From Parvicella sp964387945 (lineage in GTDB: Bacteria; Bacteroidota; Bacteroidia; Flavobacteriales_D; Parvicellaceae): 64,000 nucleotides of DNA. Location: NCBI GenBank assembly GCA_964387945.1, contig CAYLYX010000011.1, positions 1-64,000 on the forward strand. Reading direction: 5' to 3'. The notes under the pieces are model-generated. The model ran no database searches. It saw only the letters and a list, made by a program, of their open reading frames with translations, and had not been told where the DNA came from. Shown here piece after piece: positions 44,511 through 53,998 of this stretch (within the stretch, counting starts at the first letter, position 1; each line of letters starts with the position of its first letter). The position numbers and the translations under genes are program-made.

Positions 44511-45404
44511 CTACTTTCCAGCATTGATTTCATCAATTTTTTCTTGGGCGTATTTCTTTGTTGAATTATCTCCGAATGACTTCATTTTTTCGTAGTACTT
44601 GATGGCATTTTCTAGGTCTCCTTTCTGGCGATAAGCATGTGCTATGTTATTCAATACGATAGTATCGTTTGGATTTAGCTTTTCTGCATTTAACAGTATC
44701 TCCAAAGCTTCATCATATTTCTTGTCAAGAATGTAGGTAATTCCAATATTTGACATGCTCTCAATATTCTCAGGATAGTATTCAAGTACGGTTTGCGCAA
44801 TCTCACGCATGTTGATTAATAAATCGTCATTGTAGGTGTCATATAGATCCATTTGATAGGACTGTACACAACTTAGGAAAAAAGTTTCTCCATCTTCTTT
44901 AGGGATGTTTTTGGTCCAAGTCCACTCGTTTTCGTTCTTTTCGGAATACTTGATTGTTTCTATCAAAACGTTGGTGAAGGTTTCCCAATCTTCAATTTCT
45001 TTCAGCACATAAAGTTGTCCAAAGATCATATCTAAACGATTGGGGTAGCGTTTTATTCCCTCGTTAATCTTATTGAAAGCCAAGGAAAGGTAGTTGTCAT
45101 CGTACAGAGCATCTCCACCAAGATAAAATGTGTCGCTTTCGTTATAAGCGATGAAGTGTTCATCTGACCTAGGGTTATGAGTAAGACTTAGCACTTCCGT
45201 TTTAGACCTTTTGAAGTAGTAATTAAAATAAGAGGTGAGCAATTCTGGGTCGTGTGGATCTTCATTTTCCCACTTCTGAAGGATTTTTCTTGTTTTTGCG
45301 GTGTCGTTTTCCTGAAATGCCTGCAAGAAGTTGTCATAATTACTCTGGGCAACTAAGGAATAGCTACAAACTATACTGTAAAGAACGATTTGAACCTTTT
45401 TCAT
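44511..45404 (-). CDS. secreted TPR-repeat protein
   Basis: A 297-aa protein with a signal peptide (MKKVQIVLYSIVCSYSLVAQ), a long helical middle, and two clear C-terminal TPRs (MSNIGITYILDKKYDEALEI, LNNIAHAYRQKGDLENAIKY). No partner or catalytic domain is visible. It lies 36 bases upstream of the DADWKA gene on the same strand, so they may be co-transcribed. Confidence 0.78.
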   Translation of the reverse strand: MKKVQIVLYSIVCSYSLVAQSNYDNFLQAFQENDTAKTRKILQKWENEDPHDPELLTSYFNYYFKRSKTEVLSLTHNPRSDEHFIAYNESDTFYLGGDALYDDNYLSLAFNKINEGIKRYPNRLDMIFGQLYVLKEIEDWETFTNVLIETIKYSEKNENEWTWTKNIPKEDGETFFLSCVQSYQMDLYDTYNDDLLINMREIAQTVLEYYPENIESMSNIGITYILDKKYDEALEILLNAEKLNPNDTIVLNNIAHAYRQKGDLENAIKYYEKMKSFGDNSTKKYAQEKIDEINAGK

Positions 45405-45514
45405 AGTTCAAACTTATTTAAAAGAACTCAAATTTCATGAACGTTGTTTTATACGGATATGGATAGTTATTATTCGCGCTATTTGTCAGGTCAAACAAAT
45501 GAGCTAGTCAATTC

Positions 45515-46138
45515 TCATTTCTCGGACGAATGTGATTCAATGAAATGGTCATGAACCTTTTGGAAGAAGATAGAACAGAAATGAATATAGGTTCTTCGAA
45601 TATAAAAACTACCAAAAAGGAGAACAATAAGCTGAAAGAGCACACCAACGATCAGCAAGGTTTTAAAAGGTTCAACTGTAAAATCGTTTTCCCATAGGTA
45701 ATTGATCAAGTTGATGGGAACCAAAGTAATTATTCCCACAGCTGCCATAATAACCAGAAATATAACTTGAGTTTGATCTTTAATCCTCACCTTAAACTGA
45801 ATTCCTTCATACTTCGGGATGACCATACATTTTAAACGAATATCAAGTTGATTCCAAACTCCACCTCGCTTGCTTCGTATTTTTATCACTGGTTCTGGAG
45901 ATTTTACGCTTACGTTCAACCTCCGATGATAAAGTCCTGAGAATTTGCCGTGAAGGTCATCTATCAACTCACCATTCTCGGTCTTTGGACTCAAATAAAC
46001 GCTCGTTTGCCGTCTGAAGTTTTCCTCGGATAAGTTAAAATGATAGTTGATTACAATTCGCTGAAAAGTTATTCTCTTCCAAAGCAATTTCCAGTAAGAT
46101 ATTGTCGGGATTTGACTCACAGAGTGAAGATAAAACAA
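45515..46138 (-). CDS. two-helix membrane protein of unknown function, non-ATG start
   Basis: About 207 aa. The long N-terminal region is soluble and basic; two transmembrane helices follow (VIFLVIMAAVGIITLVPINL and LLIVGVLFQLIVLLFGSFYI). No ATG occurs before residue 100, so translation starts at TTG (46138) or GTG (46120), or the N terminus is lost. The upstream frame has a stop 24 bases before the TTG. No family is recognised. Divergent from the FadH-like gene. Confidence 0.5.
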   Translation of the reverse strand: MFYLHSVSQIPTISYWKLLWKRITFQRIVINYHFNLSEENFRRQTSVYLSPKTENGELIDDLHGKFSGLYHRRLNVSVKSPEPVIKIRSKRGGVWNQLDIRLKCMVIPKYEGIQFKVRIKDQTQVIFLVIMAAVGIITLVPINLINYLWENDFTVEPFKTLLIVGVLFQLIVLLFGSFYIRRTYIHFCSIFFQKVHDHFIESHSSEK

Positions 46139-46195
46139 AATGATCGATTTGAAAAGAATATATTATGCCTGCATACCTTTTTTGAATAGATTACT

Positions 46196-46203
46196 TACAT
46201 TTG
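46196..46203 (+). promoter_or_regulatory. -7 promoter box of the FadH-like gene
   Basis: TACATTTG fits TAnnTTTG 22 bases before the ATG at 46226. Confidence 0.5.
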
Positions 46204-46212
46204 TGTACACAA
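46201..46212. promoter_or_regulatory. 12-base palindrome TTGTGTACACAA overlapping the promoter box
   Basis: A perfect palindrome that begins within the -7 box and covers the expected transcription start. Its size and position fit an operator for a dimeric repressor. Confidence 0.45.
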
Positions 46213-46225
46213 CTAAAAGTCAATT

Positions 46226-48250
46226 ATGAGCACATCATACCCAAAGTTATTTGAACCGCTAGATCTTGGTTTTACAACGCTAAAGAACAGAGTGATCATG
46301 GGGTCAATGCACACCGGATTGGAAGAAATGAAGGGAGGTTATGACCGCATGGCAGCCTTCTATGGAGAGCGTGCAAAGGGAGGTGTTGGACTCATTGTTA
46401 CTGGAGGAATTGCACCAAATACCGCTGGATGGGTGAGCCCTTTTGCCAGCAAGCTAACCAATAGTAGAACAGCCAATAAGCATAAAGTGGTGACAAAGGC
46501 TGTGCATGACAATGGCGGAAAGATTTGTCTTCAAATTTTGCATACGGGAAGATACGGTTATCATCCGTTCGCAGTGGCTCCAAGTAGATTAAAGGCTCCC
46601 ATTTCACCGTTTAAGCCTTGGGCATTGAGCAAGAGAGGGGTTGAAAAAACAATTAAAGATTACGCAAGATGCGCCAAATTGGCAAGAGAAGCGGGCTATG
46701 ATGGAGTAGAAGTGATGGGTAGTGAAGGGTATCTGATCAATCAGTTTATTGCTGCTAAAACAAACAAACGTACAGACGAGTGGGGTGGAAGCTATGAGAA
46801 TAGAATGAAATTTCCATTAGAAATCGTCAAAAGAATCCGACAAGAAGTGGGAGATGACTTCATCATTATCTTTCGTTTGTCTATGCTCGATTTGGTCCCC
46901 GGTGGAAGCAGTTGGGATGAAGTGGTTTTGTTGGCCAAAGAACTAGAAAAAGCTGGTGTCAACATCATTAATACAGGAATTGGTTGGCACGAAGCTAGAA
47001 TACCAACCATCGCCACCATGGTTCCACGAGCTGCCTTTTCTTGGGTGACTAAAAAGATGATGGGTGAAGTGAAGATTCCTTTGGTGACCACCAATAGAAT
47101 TAATGACCCGGGCGTGGCAGAGGAGGTATTGCAGGAAGGTTGTGCAGATATGATCTCCATGGCTAGACCTTTCTTGGCAGATGCAGAACTAATGAACAAA
47201 GCCGAGCAGGGTAGGGAAGATGAAATCAATACCTGTATTGGTTGTAATCAGGCGTGTTTGGATCACATTTTCAAGAGAAAAACAGCTACTTGTTTGGTTA
47301 ACCCTAGAGCTTGTCATGAAACGGAGTTGAACTATATTAAAACCAACCAACCAAAAAAGATCGCTGTCGTAGGAGCGGGACCAGCTGGACTAACCGTTTC
47401 CACCATAGCAGCAGAAAGAGGACATGAAGTCACGTTGTTTGATGCAGCAGATGAAATCGGAGGACAATTTAACATCGCAAAACAAATCCCCGGTAAGGAA
47501 GAGTTTTATGAAACGCTGAGGTATTACAGAAAGCAAATTGAATTGCACAATGTGAAGTTAGCGCTCGGGAAAAAAGTTGGAATTGAGGATTTACAAGGAT
47601 TCGATGAAGTGGTGGTGGCAACAGGTATCACGCCACGAAAACCAAAAATTGAAGGCATTGATCATGAAAAAGTACTTTCCTACATAGAAGTATTGAAGGA
47701 GAAAAAGCCTGTTGGTAAGCGCGTAGCGATTATTGGAGCAGGTGGAATTGGTTTTGACACAGCTGAATACCTTACCCATGAAGGAAAATCACCTTCTCTT
47801 GATGTTCAGAAGTTTCTTAAAGAATGGGGGATTGATCCTACCAATGAAGTACGCTCTGGAATTGAAGGAATTGAACCGCAACCAGAACCATCGCCAAGAG
47901 AAGTTTATCTATTGCAACGTAAAGAAACAAAAGTGGGTGCAGGACTCGGGAAAACAACTGGTTGGATTCACCGTGTTTCGTTGAAGAATAAGAACGTAAA
48001 AATGGTTAATGGTGTTTCCTACGACAAAATTGACGATAAGGGACTTCACGTAACGATCAAAAATGAATCACAGGTGTTGGAAGTGGATAACGTAGTAATT
48101 TGTGCAGGTCAGTTGTCTAAGAACGAACTGTATCAACCGCTCCTGGATAAAGGTATTTCAACGCATTTGATTGGTGGTGCATTCCAAGCAGGAGAGTTAG
48201 ATGCCAAACGTGCCATTGAGCAAGGCGCTAAACTGGCGGCTAAGTTGTAG
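46226..48250 (+). CDS. NADH:flavin oxidoreductase / 2,4-dienoyl-CoA reductase-like protein (FadH type)
   Basis: A 674-aa three-domain flavoprotein. The N-terminal TIM barrel (Old Yellow Enzyme type) has NRVIMGSMHTGLEEM and later GYLINQFIAAKTNKRTDEWG. A Cys cluster TCIGCNQACLDHIFKRKTAT provides the 4Fe-4S ligands. A second half binds FAD (AVVGAGPAGLTVSTIAAERG) and NAD(P)H (AIIGAGGIGFDTAEYLT). It would reduce 2,4-dienoyl-CoA or another enoate. An operator-like palindrome precedes it. Confidence 0.92.
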   Translation: MSTSYPKLFEPLDLGFTTLKNRVIMGSMHTGLEEMKGGYDRMAAFYGERAKGGVGLIVTGGIAPNTAGWVSPFASKLTNSRTANKHKVVTKAVHDNGGKICLQILHTGRYGYHPFAVAPSRLKAPISPFKPWALSKRGVEKTIKDYARCAKLAREAGYDGVEVMGSEGYLINQFIAAKTNKRTDEWGGSYENRMKFPLEIVKRIRQEVGDDFIIIFRLSMLDLVPGGSSWDEVVLLAKELEKAGVNIINTGIGWHEARIPTIATMVPRAAFSWVTKKMMGEVKIPLVTTNRINDPGVAEEVLQEGCADMISMARPFLADAELMNKAEQGREDEINTCIGCNQACLDHIFKRKTATCLVNPRACHETELNYIKTNQPKKIAVVGAGPAGLTVSTIAAERGHEVTLFDAADEIGGQFNIAKQIPGKEEFYETLRYYRKQIELHNVKLALGKKVGIEDLQGFDEVVVATGITPRKPKIEGIDHEKVLSYIEVLKEKKPVGKRVAIIGAGGIGFDTAEYLTHEGKSPSLDVQKFLKEWGIDPTNEVRSGIEGIEPQPEPSPREVYLLQRKETKVGAGLGKTTGWIHRVSLKNKNVKMVNGVSYDKIDDKGLHVTIKNESQVLEVDNVVICAGQLSKNELYQPLLDKGISTHLIGGAFQAGELDAKRAIEQGAKLAAKL

Positions 48251-48275
48251 TGAGTCGTATTTACAATTAAGTTTC

Positions 48276-48283
48276 TAAATTTA
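48276..48283 (+). promoter_or_regulatory. -7-like box directly before a GTG start
   Basis: TAAATTTA (one mismatch to TAnnTTTG) ends 6 bases before the GTG at 48290, consistent with a leaderless message. Confidence 0.35.
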
Positions 48284-48289
48284 CCCGCT

Positions 48290-51142
48290 GTGGGTGTTAG
48301 AAATTTTATTCTCTGTTTTCTTGTTTTATCCGGTGTCTCGTACTTCGCTCAAAACCCTGCGCACTATTTCATAGGAGACCAAAAGCTTTCTGGAATAAAA
48401 ATTTATGACCTTATTCAGGATAACAGCAATGATTATTGGTTTGCCACCAATCAAGGGTTGTATCTATTTGATGGTTATAATTTCTCTGCCTATGAAAATG
48501 AACTCGTGCAGAACAGTTCAATCTTTAACCTCAGGAAGACCGAAGACGGAACCATTTATTTTAATGATCTAAAGAAACAGGTTTTTAGTATCAAAGAGGG
48601 CAAAGTTGAGTTGTTTCATTACATCGAAGGCAATGAAGTTTACCTCAACACCTTTTTGGAAACGCACAAAAACATGGTTTACATCCAAACGGAAAGTCTT
48701 ACCATCATCGATGGTGATACCACCAATCTCGACTATGACTTTGCCGGTAGCAAAATTTCATTTAGAGTATTTGAAGACGGCTCCACTTTTTGTGCTTCTC
48801 AGAAACACACAGGAATCTATGCTGATGGTAAAATTGTTGAGGCAGAACTTTTTACTGAAGAAGATACCTCATTGATGCCAACCGCTTGGATAAACGTTGA
48901 AAATACCGAGTATGCAATTGATCAGAACTCAATGAAGTTATACAGTTATGATCTCAAAACGGATGAGTTTACATTTGTCAAACAGTTGAATTCTGAGTTG
49001 AACGAAACTGCATTGCGTCTTTACAAAGTCAAGGACCAAATATGGATGGCAGGGAATAGAAACGGTGTTTTTGCTTTTGATTTTGATTGGAACGAGTTGA
49101 ACAATGGACTACCCTTATTTAATGAGTACTTTATTTCAGATGTTTACGTAGATCATGAAGAAAATGTTTTGATCAGTACGTTTGACAAAGGAGTGATGGT
49201 GGTTCCAGACCTTCAGCACAAGGAGTTTGTTTTGCAGAGTGGTGCTCAAATCGTGGACTTTAGTTATGATTCAGACAGTACGCTTTTTATCGGAACAAGT
49301 TCAGGAGAATTGATTGCTAAGAACATCTATTCGCTTCAAGAAAAGCTTCTTTACACCTCGTCTAACGCAAAGCCGATAGAGCATATCTATTATGCTAAGG
49401 ATCAGACGCAATTATTATTCTCTTCACCCAAAGGTTTTGTTGCTGCTCTTTGGACAAAAGGTTACCTTGAAATTTTGGATGAATACGCTGGTTCGATCAA
49501 ATCAGCTACAATTGATGAAAAAAACTGTTTGGTAGCGCTCAATAGTGGGATTAAATCTGCTAATTTGTTATCTCCCGATGCGCTAAAAAGTCTGGGGCCA
49601 CAGGAAAGAGCCTATGATGTGGCAATAGATGAAACCACAGCAACCATTTATGCCGTTTATGCTACCGGACTCAGAATGCTGAATCCACAAGGAGAACTTT
49701 ACGAGGAGAATTCTGAGGGTGAAGTCTCAGCGTTATGTGCAGAAACGGTTGGTGGTAACGTTTATGTGGGAACAGCAAATGGTAGTATTCTCGTTTTTTC
49801 CTCGGATAAACTCATCGATGAAATCAAGGTAAATGCAGCTGTAAGGGTATTGGCTTCGAATGGTCAGTATTTGTTTGTTAGAACTTTGAAAGAAGCGTTT
49901 CTACTTGATGTTTCAACGCATGAATTAACGCCTCTCAAGAGTTCGCTAGGGTACGATGAAAGTAAGATCATTGATGCGCAATTGGATGATAGTCTGTTGG
50001 TTTTGTCAAAATCTAATAAGATTAGTATACAGCCTATTAATAGGATAGAAAAGGACTTTCCTAAGCTAGAAGTATCCATTGCTGGATTCTTTAAAAATGG
50101 CATTCCAACGCTCGAAACCTCATTTGATTATTCAAGTTCTTCCTACGCAGTTGCTTTTGAGGTAAACACGATTCGCTATGCTGATCTGGTGAAGTATCGC
50201 TATCAGCTAAAAGGTTTTGAAGAAGACTGGAAATACTTAGATTATACGGATCATTTCGTGAACTTTGGTTCCTTACCCGCTGGCTCGTACACGGTTATTG
50301 TGCAAGCCATAAATGGAGATGTTGTATCTGGCAGTGCTACATTTTCGTTTGAGATTGATGCCCCTTTTTACCAAAAGGCCTGGTTCTATTTCTTTATTAT
50401 GCTAATCATTGCTATTGGGTTTTATGTGGTATATCGAATCCGAATAAAGGCGATAAACAAGAAAAACTTAGCGCTAGTAGAAAAGCAAAAGATGCAAACG
50501 AATCTCCTGGAAATGGAACTCAAAGCACTTCGGAGTCAAATGAATCCGCATTTCATATTTAATTCCTTAAACTCCATCCAAAATTTAGTACTCAAAGAGG
50601 ATATTGATAACTCCTACGATTATTTGGTGCTCTTTGCAAAGTTGGTAAGAAATACGCTCAACTATTCTGATTTACACGCTATTCCTATCGAAAAGGAAAT
50701 TGAGTTTCTTACAATTTATTTGTCTTTGGAGCAACTGAGGTTTAAGAAAGATTTTACTTATGAGATCAATTATGAAGGGTTAGAAGATTTTAGTGTTCCA
50801 CCGCTTATCATTCAACCTTTTGTAGAGAATGCTTTGGTACATGGGTTATTGCATAAGGAAGGGGCAAAGCACCTGAATATTACGTTTAGACTAGGCAAAC
50901 ACCTTTCTTGCATCATAACAGATAATGGAGTAGGGAGGGCGCAAGCAAAAGCGATTGCTGAACGTTCTAAGTTAAGTGAACATAAATCATTTGCAATGAA
51001 CGCAATTCAACAGCGATTGGACCTGCTCAATAAACAGTTAGAAGAGGATGCTGGAAGTTTTGTTGTTGAAGATTTGTTCGAGAATGGGAAACCTGTTGGA
51101 ACTAGGGTAGAAGTAATACTTCCTGTGGAGCGAAATTATTAG
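48290..51142 (+). CDS. propeller-type sensor histidine kinase, LytS/YesM-like (His_kinase)
   Basis: A 950-aa membrane protein with a signal peptide, a large beta-propeller sensor region (repeats such as LIQDNSNDYWFATNQGLYLFDG), a Y_Y_Y-type domain before a transmembrane helix (WFYFFIMLIIAIGFYVVYRI), then a cytosolic LytS-type kinase: LRSQMNPHFIFNSLNSIQNL (phosphoacceptor His) and IIQPFVENALVHGLLH with the N box. It senses an unknown extracellular signal and phosphorylates the LytTR regulator immediately downstream. Start GTG 48290; no ATG precedes the signal peptide in frame. Confidence 0.92.
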   Translation: MGVRNFILCFLVLSGVSYFAQNPAHYFIGDQKLSGIKIYDLIQDNSNDYWFATNQGLYLFDGYNFSAYENELVQNSSIFNLRKTEDGTIYFNDLKKQVFSIKEGKVELFHYIEGNEVYLNTFLETHKNMVYIQTESLTIIDGDTTNLDYDFAGSKISFRVFEDGSTFCASQKHTGIYADGKIVEAELFTEEDTSLMPTAWINVENTEYAIDQNSMKLYSYDLKTDEFTFVKQLNSELNETALRLYKVKDQIWMAGNRNGVFAFDFDWNELNNGLPLFNEYFISDVYVDHEENVLISTFDKGVMVVPDLQHKEFVLQSGAQIVDFSYDSDSTLFIGTSSGELIAKNIYSLQEKLLYTSSNAKPIEHIYYAKDQTQLLFSSPKGFVAALWTKGYLEILDEYAGSIKSATIDEKNCLVALNSGIKSANLLSPDALKSLGPQERAYDVAIDETTATIYAVYATGLRMLNPQGELYEENSEGEVSALCAETVGGNVYVGTANGSILVFSSDKLIDEIKVNAAVRVLASNGQYLFVRTLKEAFLLDVSTHELTPLKSSLGYDESKIIDAQLDDSLLVLSKSNKISIQPINRIEKDFPKLEVSIAGFFKNGIPTLETSFDYSSSSYAVAFEVNTIRYADLVKYRYQLKGFEEDWKYLDYTDHFVNFGSLPAGSYTVIVQAINGDVVSGSATFSFEIDAPFYQKAWFYFFIMLIIAIGFYVVYRIRIKAINKKNLALVEKQKMQTNLLEMELKALRSQMNPHFIFNSLNSIQNLVLKEDIDNSYDYLVLFAKLVRNTLNYSDLHAIPIEKEIEFLTIYLSLEQLRFKKDFTYEINYEGLEDFSVPPLIIQPFVENALVHGLLHKEGAKHLNITFRLGKHLSCIITDNGVGRAQAKAIAERSKLSEHKSFAMNAIQQRLDLLNKQLEEDAGSFVVEDLFENGKPVGTRVEVILPVERNY

Positions 51143-51212
51143 TTGGTTAATTGGTATGGGACTTTGGTAAAATCGATACAGACAAATTTTAAGTAAGAAC
51201 GATATTTGAAAC

Positions 51213-51977
51213 ATGAACAAGATCAAGGCCTTAGTAATTGACGATGAAGAAGCAGCCAGAGATGTACTGATCAGCTTGTTGAGACGAAGTTCTTTTGAGT
51301 TTGAATGGATCAAATCGGGAGAGAACGTTCCACAAGCAGTCGAACTCATTAAGGAGCATCAACCAGATGTGGTGTTCTCCGATGTTCAAATGCCGCAGTA
51401 CGCAGGTTATGAAATCGCTTCATTCTTTGATGAAATGCCTTGTGATCTGGTTTTCGTAACAGCTTTTGATAAATATGCGATCAAAGCGTTTGAACTAAGC
51501 GCTGTGGACTATTTGGTCAAACCCGTTGAGCGGTCTCGATTGTACGCAGCGCTTGAGCGAATAGAACAGAATATAGACCAAAAGAAAGCTGTAGAGAATT
51601 ATCAGGTGTTGCTCAATATGGTTCAAAAGAAAGAACTAGGAACTATTGTAATTTCTGAACTTAGTGAAGGACAAGTAAAAAAGCACATTATTTCACTCAA
51701 AGATATTATTGCTTTAGAGGCTATGCGGGCTTATACGCAGCTACACCTTATTGATGGAAAGACGTTGGTTGTAAGTCGGAATATGAAGCAACTAGAAGAT
51801 CGACTTCCAATGGATGAGCAGTTCTTTCGGTCACATCGTTCATGGATTATTAACCTTGAGCACGTTAAGAGTTTCAATCTAGGTGCAGGTGAAGCGTTGA
51901 TGAGTTCAGATTTAGTAACCAAACTTTCCAAGAATTGTCAGTCAGAGCTTGAAAGTAGGTTCAATTCTTCTTCGTAA
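51213..51977 (+). CDS. LytTR-family response regulator
   Basis: A 254-aa protein. The receiver domain has DDEEAARDVL, phosphoacceptor Asp in VVFSDVQMPQYAG, and KPVERSRLYAALERIEQN. The C-terminal LytTR DNA-binding domain includes IIALEAMRAYTQLHL and RSHRSWIINLEHVKSF. It is the partner of the propeller kinase 71 bases upstream and likely activates nearby genes, possibly the two LRR proteins downstream (inference). Confidence 0.93.
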   Translation: MNKIKALVIDDEEAARDVLISLLRRSSFEFEWIKSGENVPQAVELIKEHQPDVVFSDVQMPQYAGYEIASFFDEMPCDLVFVTAFDKYAIKAFELSAVDYLVKPVERSRLYAALERIEQNIDQKKAVENYQVLLNMVQKKELGTIVISELSEGQVKKHIISLKDIIALEAMRAYTQLHLIDGKTLVVSRNMKQLEDRLPMDEQFFRSHRSWIINLEHVKSFNLGAGEALMSSDLVTKLSKNCQSELESRFNSSS

Positions 51978-52029
51978 AACGAAAATCATCCTTTGTAAAA
52001 CATATGGTTTATTAGCTGAAAAGTGTTCC

Positions 52030-52037
52030 TATTCTTG
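52030..52037 (+). promoter_or_regulatory. -7-like box before the first LRR gene
   Basis: TATTCTTG (one mismatch to TAnnTTTG) ends 20 bases before the ATG at 52058. Confidence 0.35.
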
Positions 52038-52057
52038 TATGAACAAACTAATGAACC

Positions 52058-53983
52058 ATGAAGAAAACTTTACTCTGCTCCATGGTGGCGTTTATTGCTA
52101 CCATAACTTTTGCTCAAAATGTAAATATTCCAGATGCTAATTTTAAAGCGTATTTAGTTGGGAATACCGCAATTAACACAAATTCTGATGCCGAGATTCA
52201 AGTGAGTGAGGCGGTGGCATTTACTGGGTCTATTAGTTGCCCAGGACAAAACATCGCAGATTTAACAGGAATTGAAGAGTTCATTAATCTTACTTATTTA
52301 TACTGTAACGACAATCAATTAACATCTTTAGATGTTTCGCAGAACACAGCACTAGAAATACTCTGGTGTAATCAGAATCAATTGACTAGTCTTGATGTTA
52401 CATCTAATACGGCATTAACAACATTCAGATGCTACAGTAATCAATTGACAAGTATTGATGTCTCTCAGAATGTATTATTAACGCATATAATTTGTTCAGG
52501 AAATCCAATAACAAGTTTGGATCTCTCTCAAAATCTTGCTCTCATTGATCTACAATGCTCAAATACGTCATTGACGACTTTAGATGTTTCTGCCAATACT
52601 GCTTTGACTTCTGTGTCTTGTCATACAGGCCAACTAACGAGTCTTAATGTTGCGAACGGAAATAACACCAACTTTACCAACTTCGCTTCGATCAGTAATC
52701 CAAATTTATACTGTATTGAGGTAGATGACGCTGCTTATTCCACGGCTAATTGGACCAATATAGATGGTACTTCTTTCTTTAGCGAGGATTGTGCCAACTG
52801 CACGGTTAATATTCCTGACGCAAACTTTAAGGCATATCTGGTAGGAAACACTGCAATCAATACAAATAGTGATGGTGAAATCCAGTGTACTGAAGCTCAT
52901 TCTTTTACCGGAGATATTATGTGTGACGGACTAAATATTGCTGACCTAACTGGTATTGAGGCCTTCACATCAATCAATCAACTTCGATGTCAGTCTAATG
53001 ATTTAACTTCATTGGATGTAAGTCAGAATACTACTTTGACAACATTGTTTTGCTACAATAATCAACTTAGTAGTCTTGATGTTAGCCAAAATGCTCAGTT
53101 GCAATATGTTGCCGCAGGGTTTAATCAACTTTCAAGTATAACCCTAGGTACGAATAGCAATCTACTGGAACTTAATGTTATTGATAATTCTTTAACTACT
53201 ATTGATGTAAGTCAATGCCCAGCATTGTACGAATTGTATTGTTACAATAATAATTTATCTGCAATTGATGTTTCGCAAAACCTTAATTTAACTGATTTTA
53301 GATGTCAAGGTCAACAAATCTCAACATTGGATGTAAGTTCGAATACAGCCTTAGAAATATTGATTTGCGGAGAAAACACGATTTCGAGTCTTGATGTATC
53401 AAACTGTACTAGCCTAGAAGTGCTCAACTGTAAGAGTAATAGTTTGTCAAGTTTAGACCTAAGTGCTAACCTTGGTTTAACGGAACTAATTTGTAATTTA
53501 AACTCCATTACCTCATTGGATTTATCAAACCATTCAAACCTTGTCAGAATTGAATGCGCAACCAACCTACTGACAAGTTTGAATGTTGCCAATGGTAACA
53601 ACTCAAACGTAATCTTTTTTACTTCTCAGCAAAATCCGAGTCTTACGTGTATTGAAGTGGATGATGAGACATTTTCAACAACCAATTGGACCTTCATTGA
53701 TGCAGCATCCTCTTTTAGTGAGGATTGCTTTGGTGGGTCAATAGGAATAAATGATCGTGGGTTAAACAACATAAAGATTTACCCAAATCCCCTTACAGGA
53801 GATATGCTAAATATCACTTCAGATCAGCAGATTCAAAGTATTCGTATTTACAACCTGTTAGGAGAAGAGATCTTGAATACCTCTTCAAACAGAATCAATA
53901 CGAGAGGCATTCCACCCGGAACTTATTTGATTTCTATTCAGACAAATGAGGGTAGCGCATCATTAAAATTCGTTAAACAATAA
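52058..53983 (+). CDS. secreted leucine-rich-repeat protein with T9SS sorting domain
   Basis: A 641-aa protein with a signal peptide (MVAFIATITFAQ), then two units, each starting with NIPDANFKAYLVGNTAINTN and followed by repeats of the form LTSLDVSQNTAL-x-x-L. The C terminus is a type A T9SS sorting domain (IKIYPNPLTGDMLNITS to ASLKFVKQ). LRRs of this kind act in adhesion or binding at the cell surface. The next gene shares the same unit. Confidence 0.9.
   Translation: MKKTLLCSMVAFIATITFAQNVNIPDANFKAYLVGNTAINTNSDAEIQVSEAVAFTGSISCPGQNIADLTGIEEFINLTYLYCNDNQLTSLDVSQNTALEILWCNQNQLTSLDVTSNTALTTFRCYSNQLTSIDVSQNVLLTHIICSGNPITSLDLSQNLALIDLQCSNTSLTTLDVSANTALTSVSCHTGQLTSLNVANGNNTNFTNFASISNPNLYCIEVDDAAYSTANWTNIDGTSFFSEDCANCTVNIPDANFKAYLVGNTAINTNSDGEIQCTEAHSFTGDIMCDGLNIADLTGIEAFTSINQLRCQSNDLTSLDVSQNTTLTTLFCYNNQLSSLDVSQNAQLQYVAAGFNQLSSITLGTNSNLLELNVIDNSLTTIDVSQCPALYELYCYNNNLSAIDVSQNLNLTDFRCQGQQISTLDVSSNTALEILICGENTISSLDVSNCTSLEVLNCKSNSLSSLDLSANLGLTELICNLNSITSLDLSNHSNLVRIECATNLLTSLNVANGNNSNVIFFTSQQNPSLTCIEVDDETFSTTNWTFIDAASSFSEDCFGGSIGINDRGLNNIKIYPNPLTGDMLNITSDQQIQSIRIYNLLGEEILNTSSNRINTRGIPPGTYLISIQTNEGSASLKFVKQ
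52124..52213 (+). repeat. NIPDANFKAYLVG unit, copy 1
   Basis: About 30 residues beginning NIPDANFKAYLVGNTAINTN; the same module is found again at 52808 and 55106. Confidence 0.75.
52808..52897 (+). repeat. NIPDANFKAYLVG unit, copy 2
   Basis: The second copy in the first LRR gene, starting the second LRR block; nearly identical over the first 25 residues. Confidence 0.75.
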
Positions 53984-53998
53984 TCAACAATTACTAAA

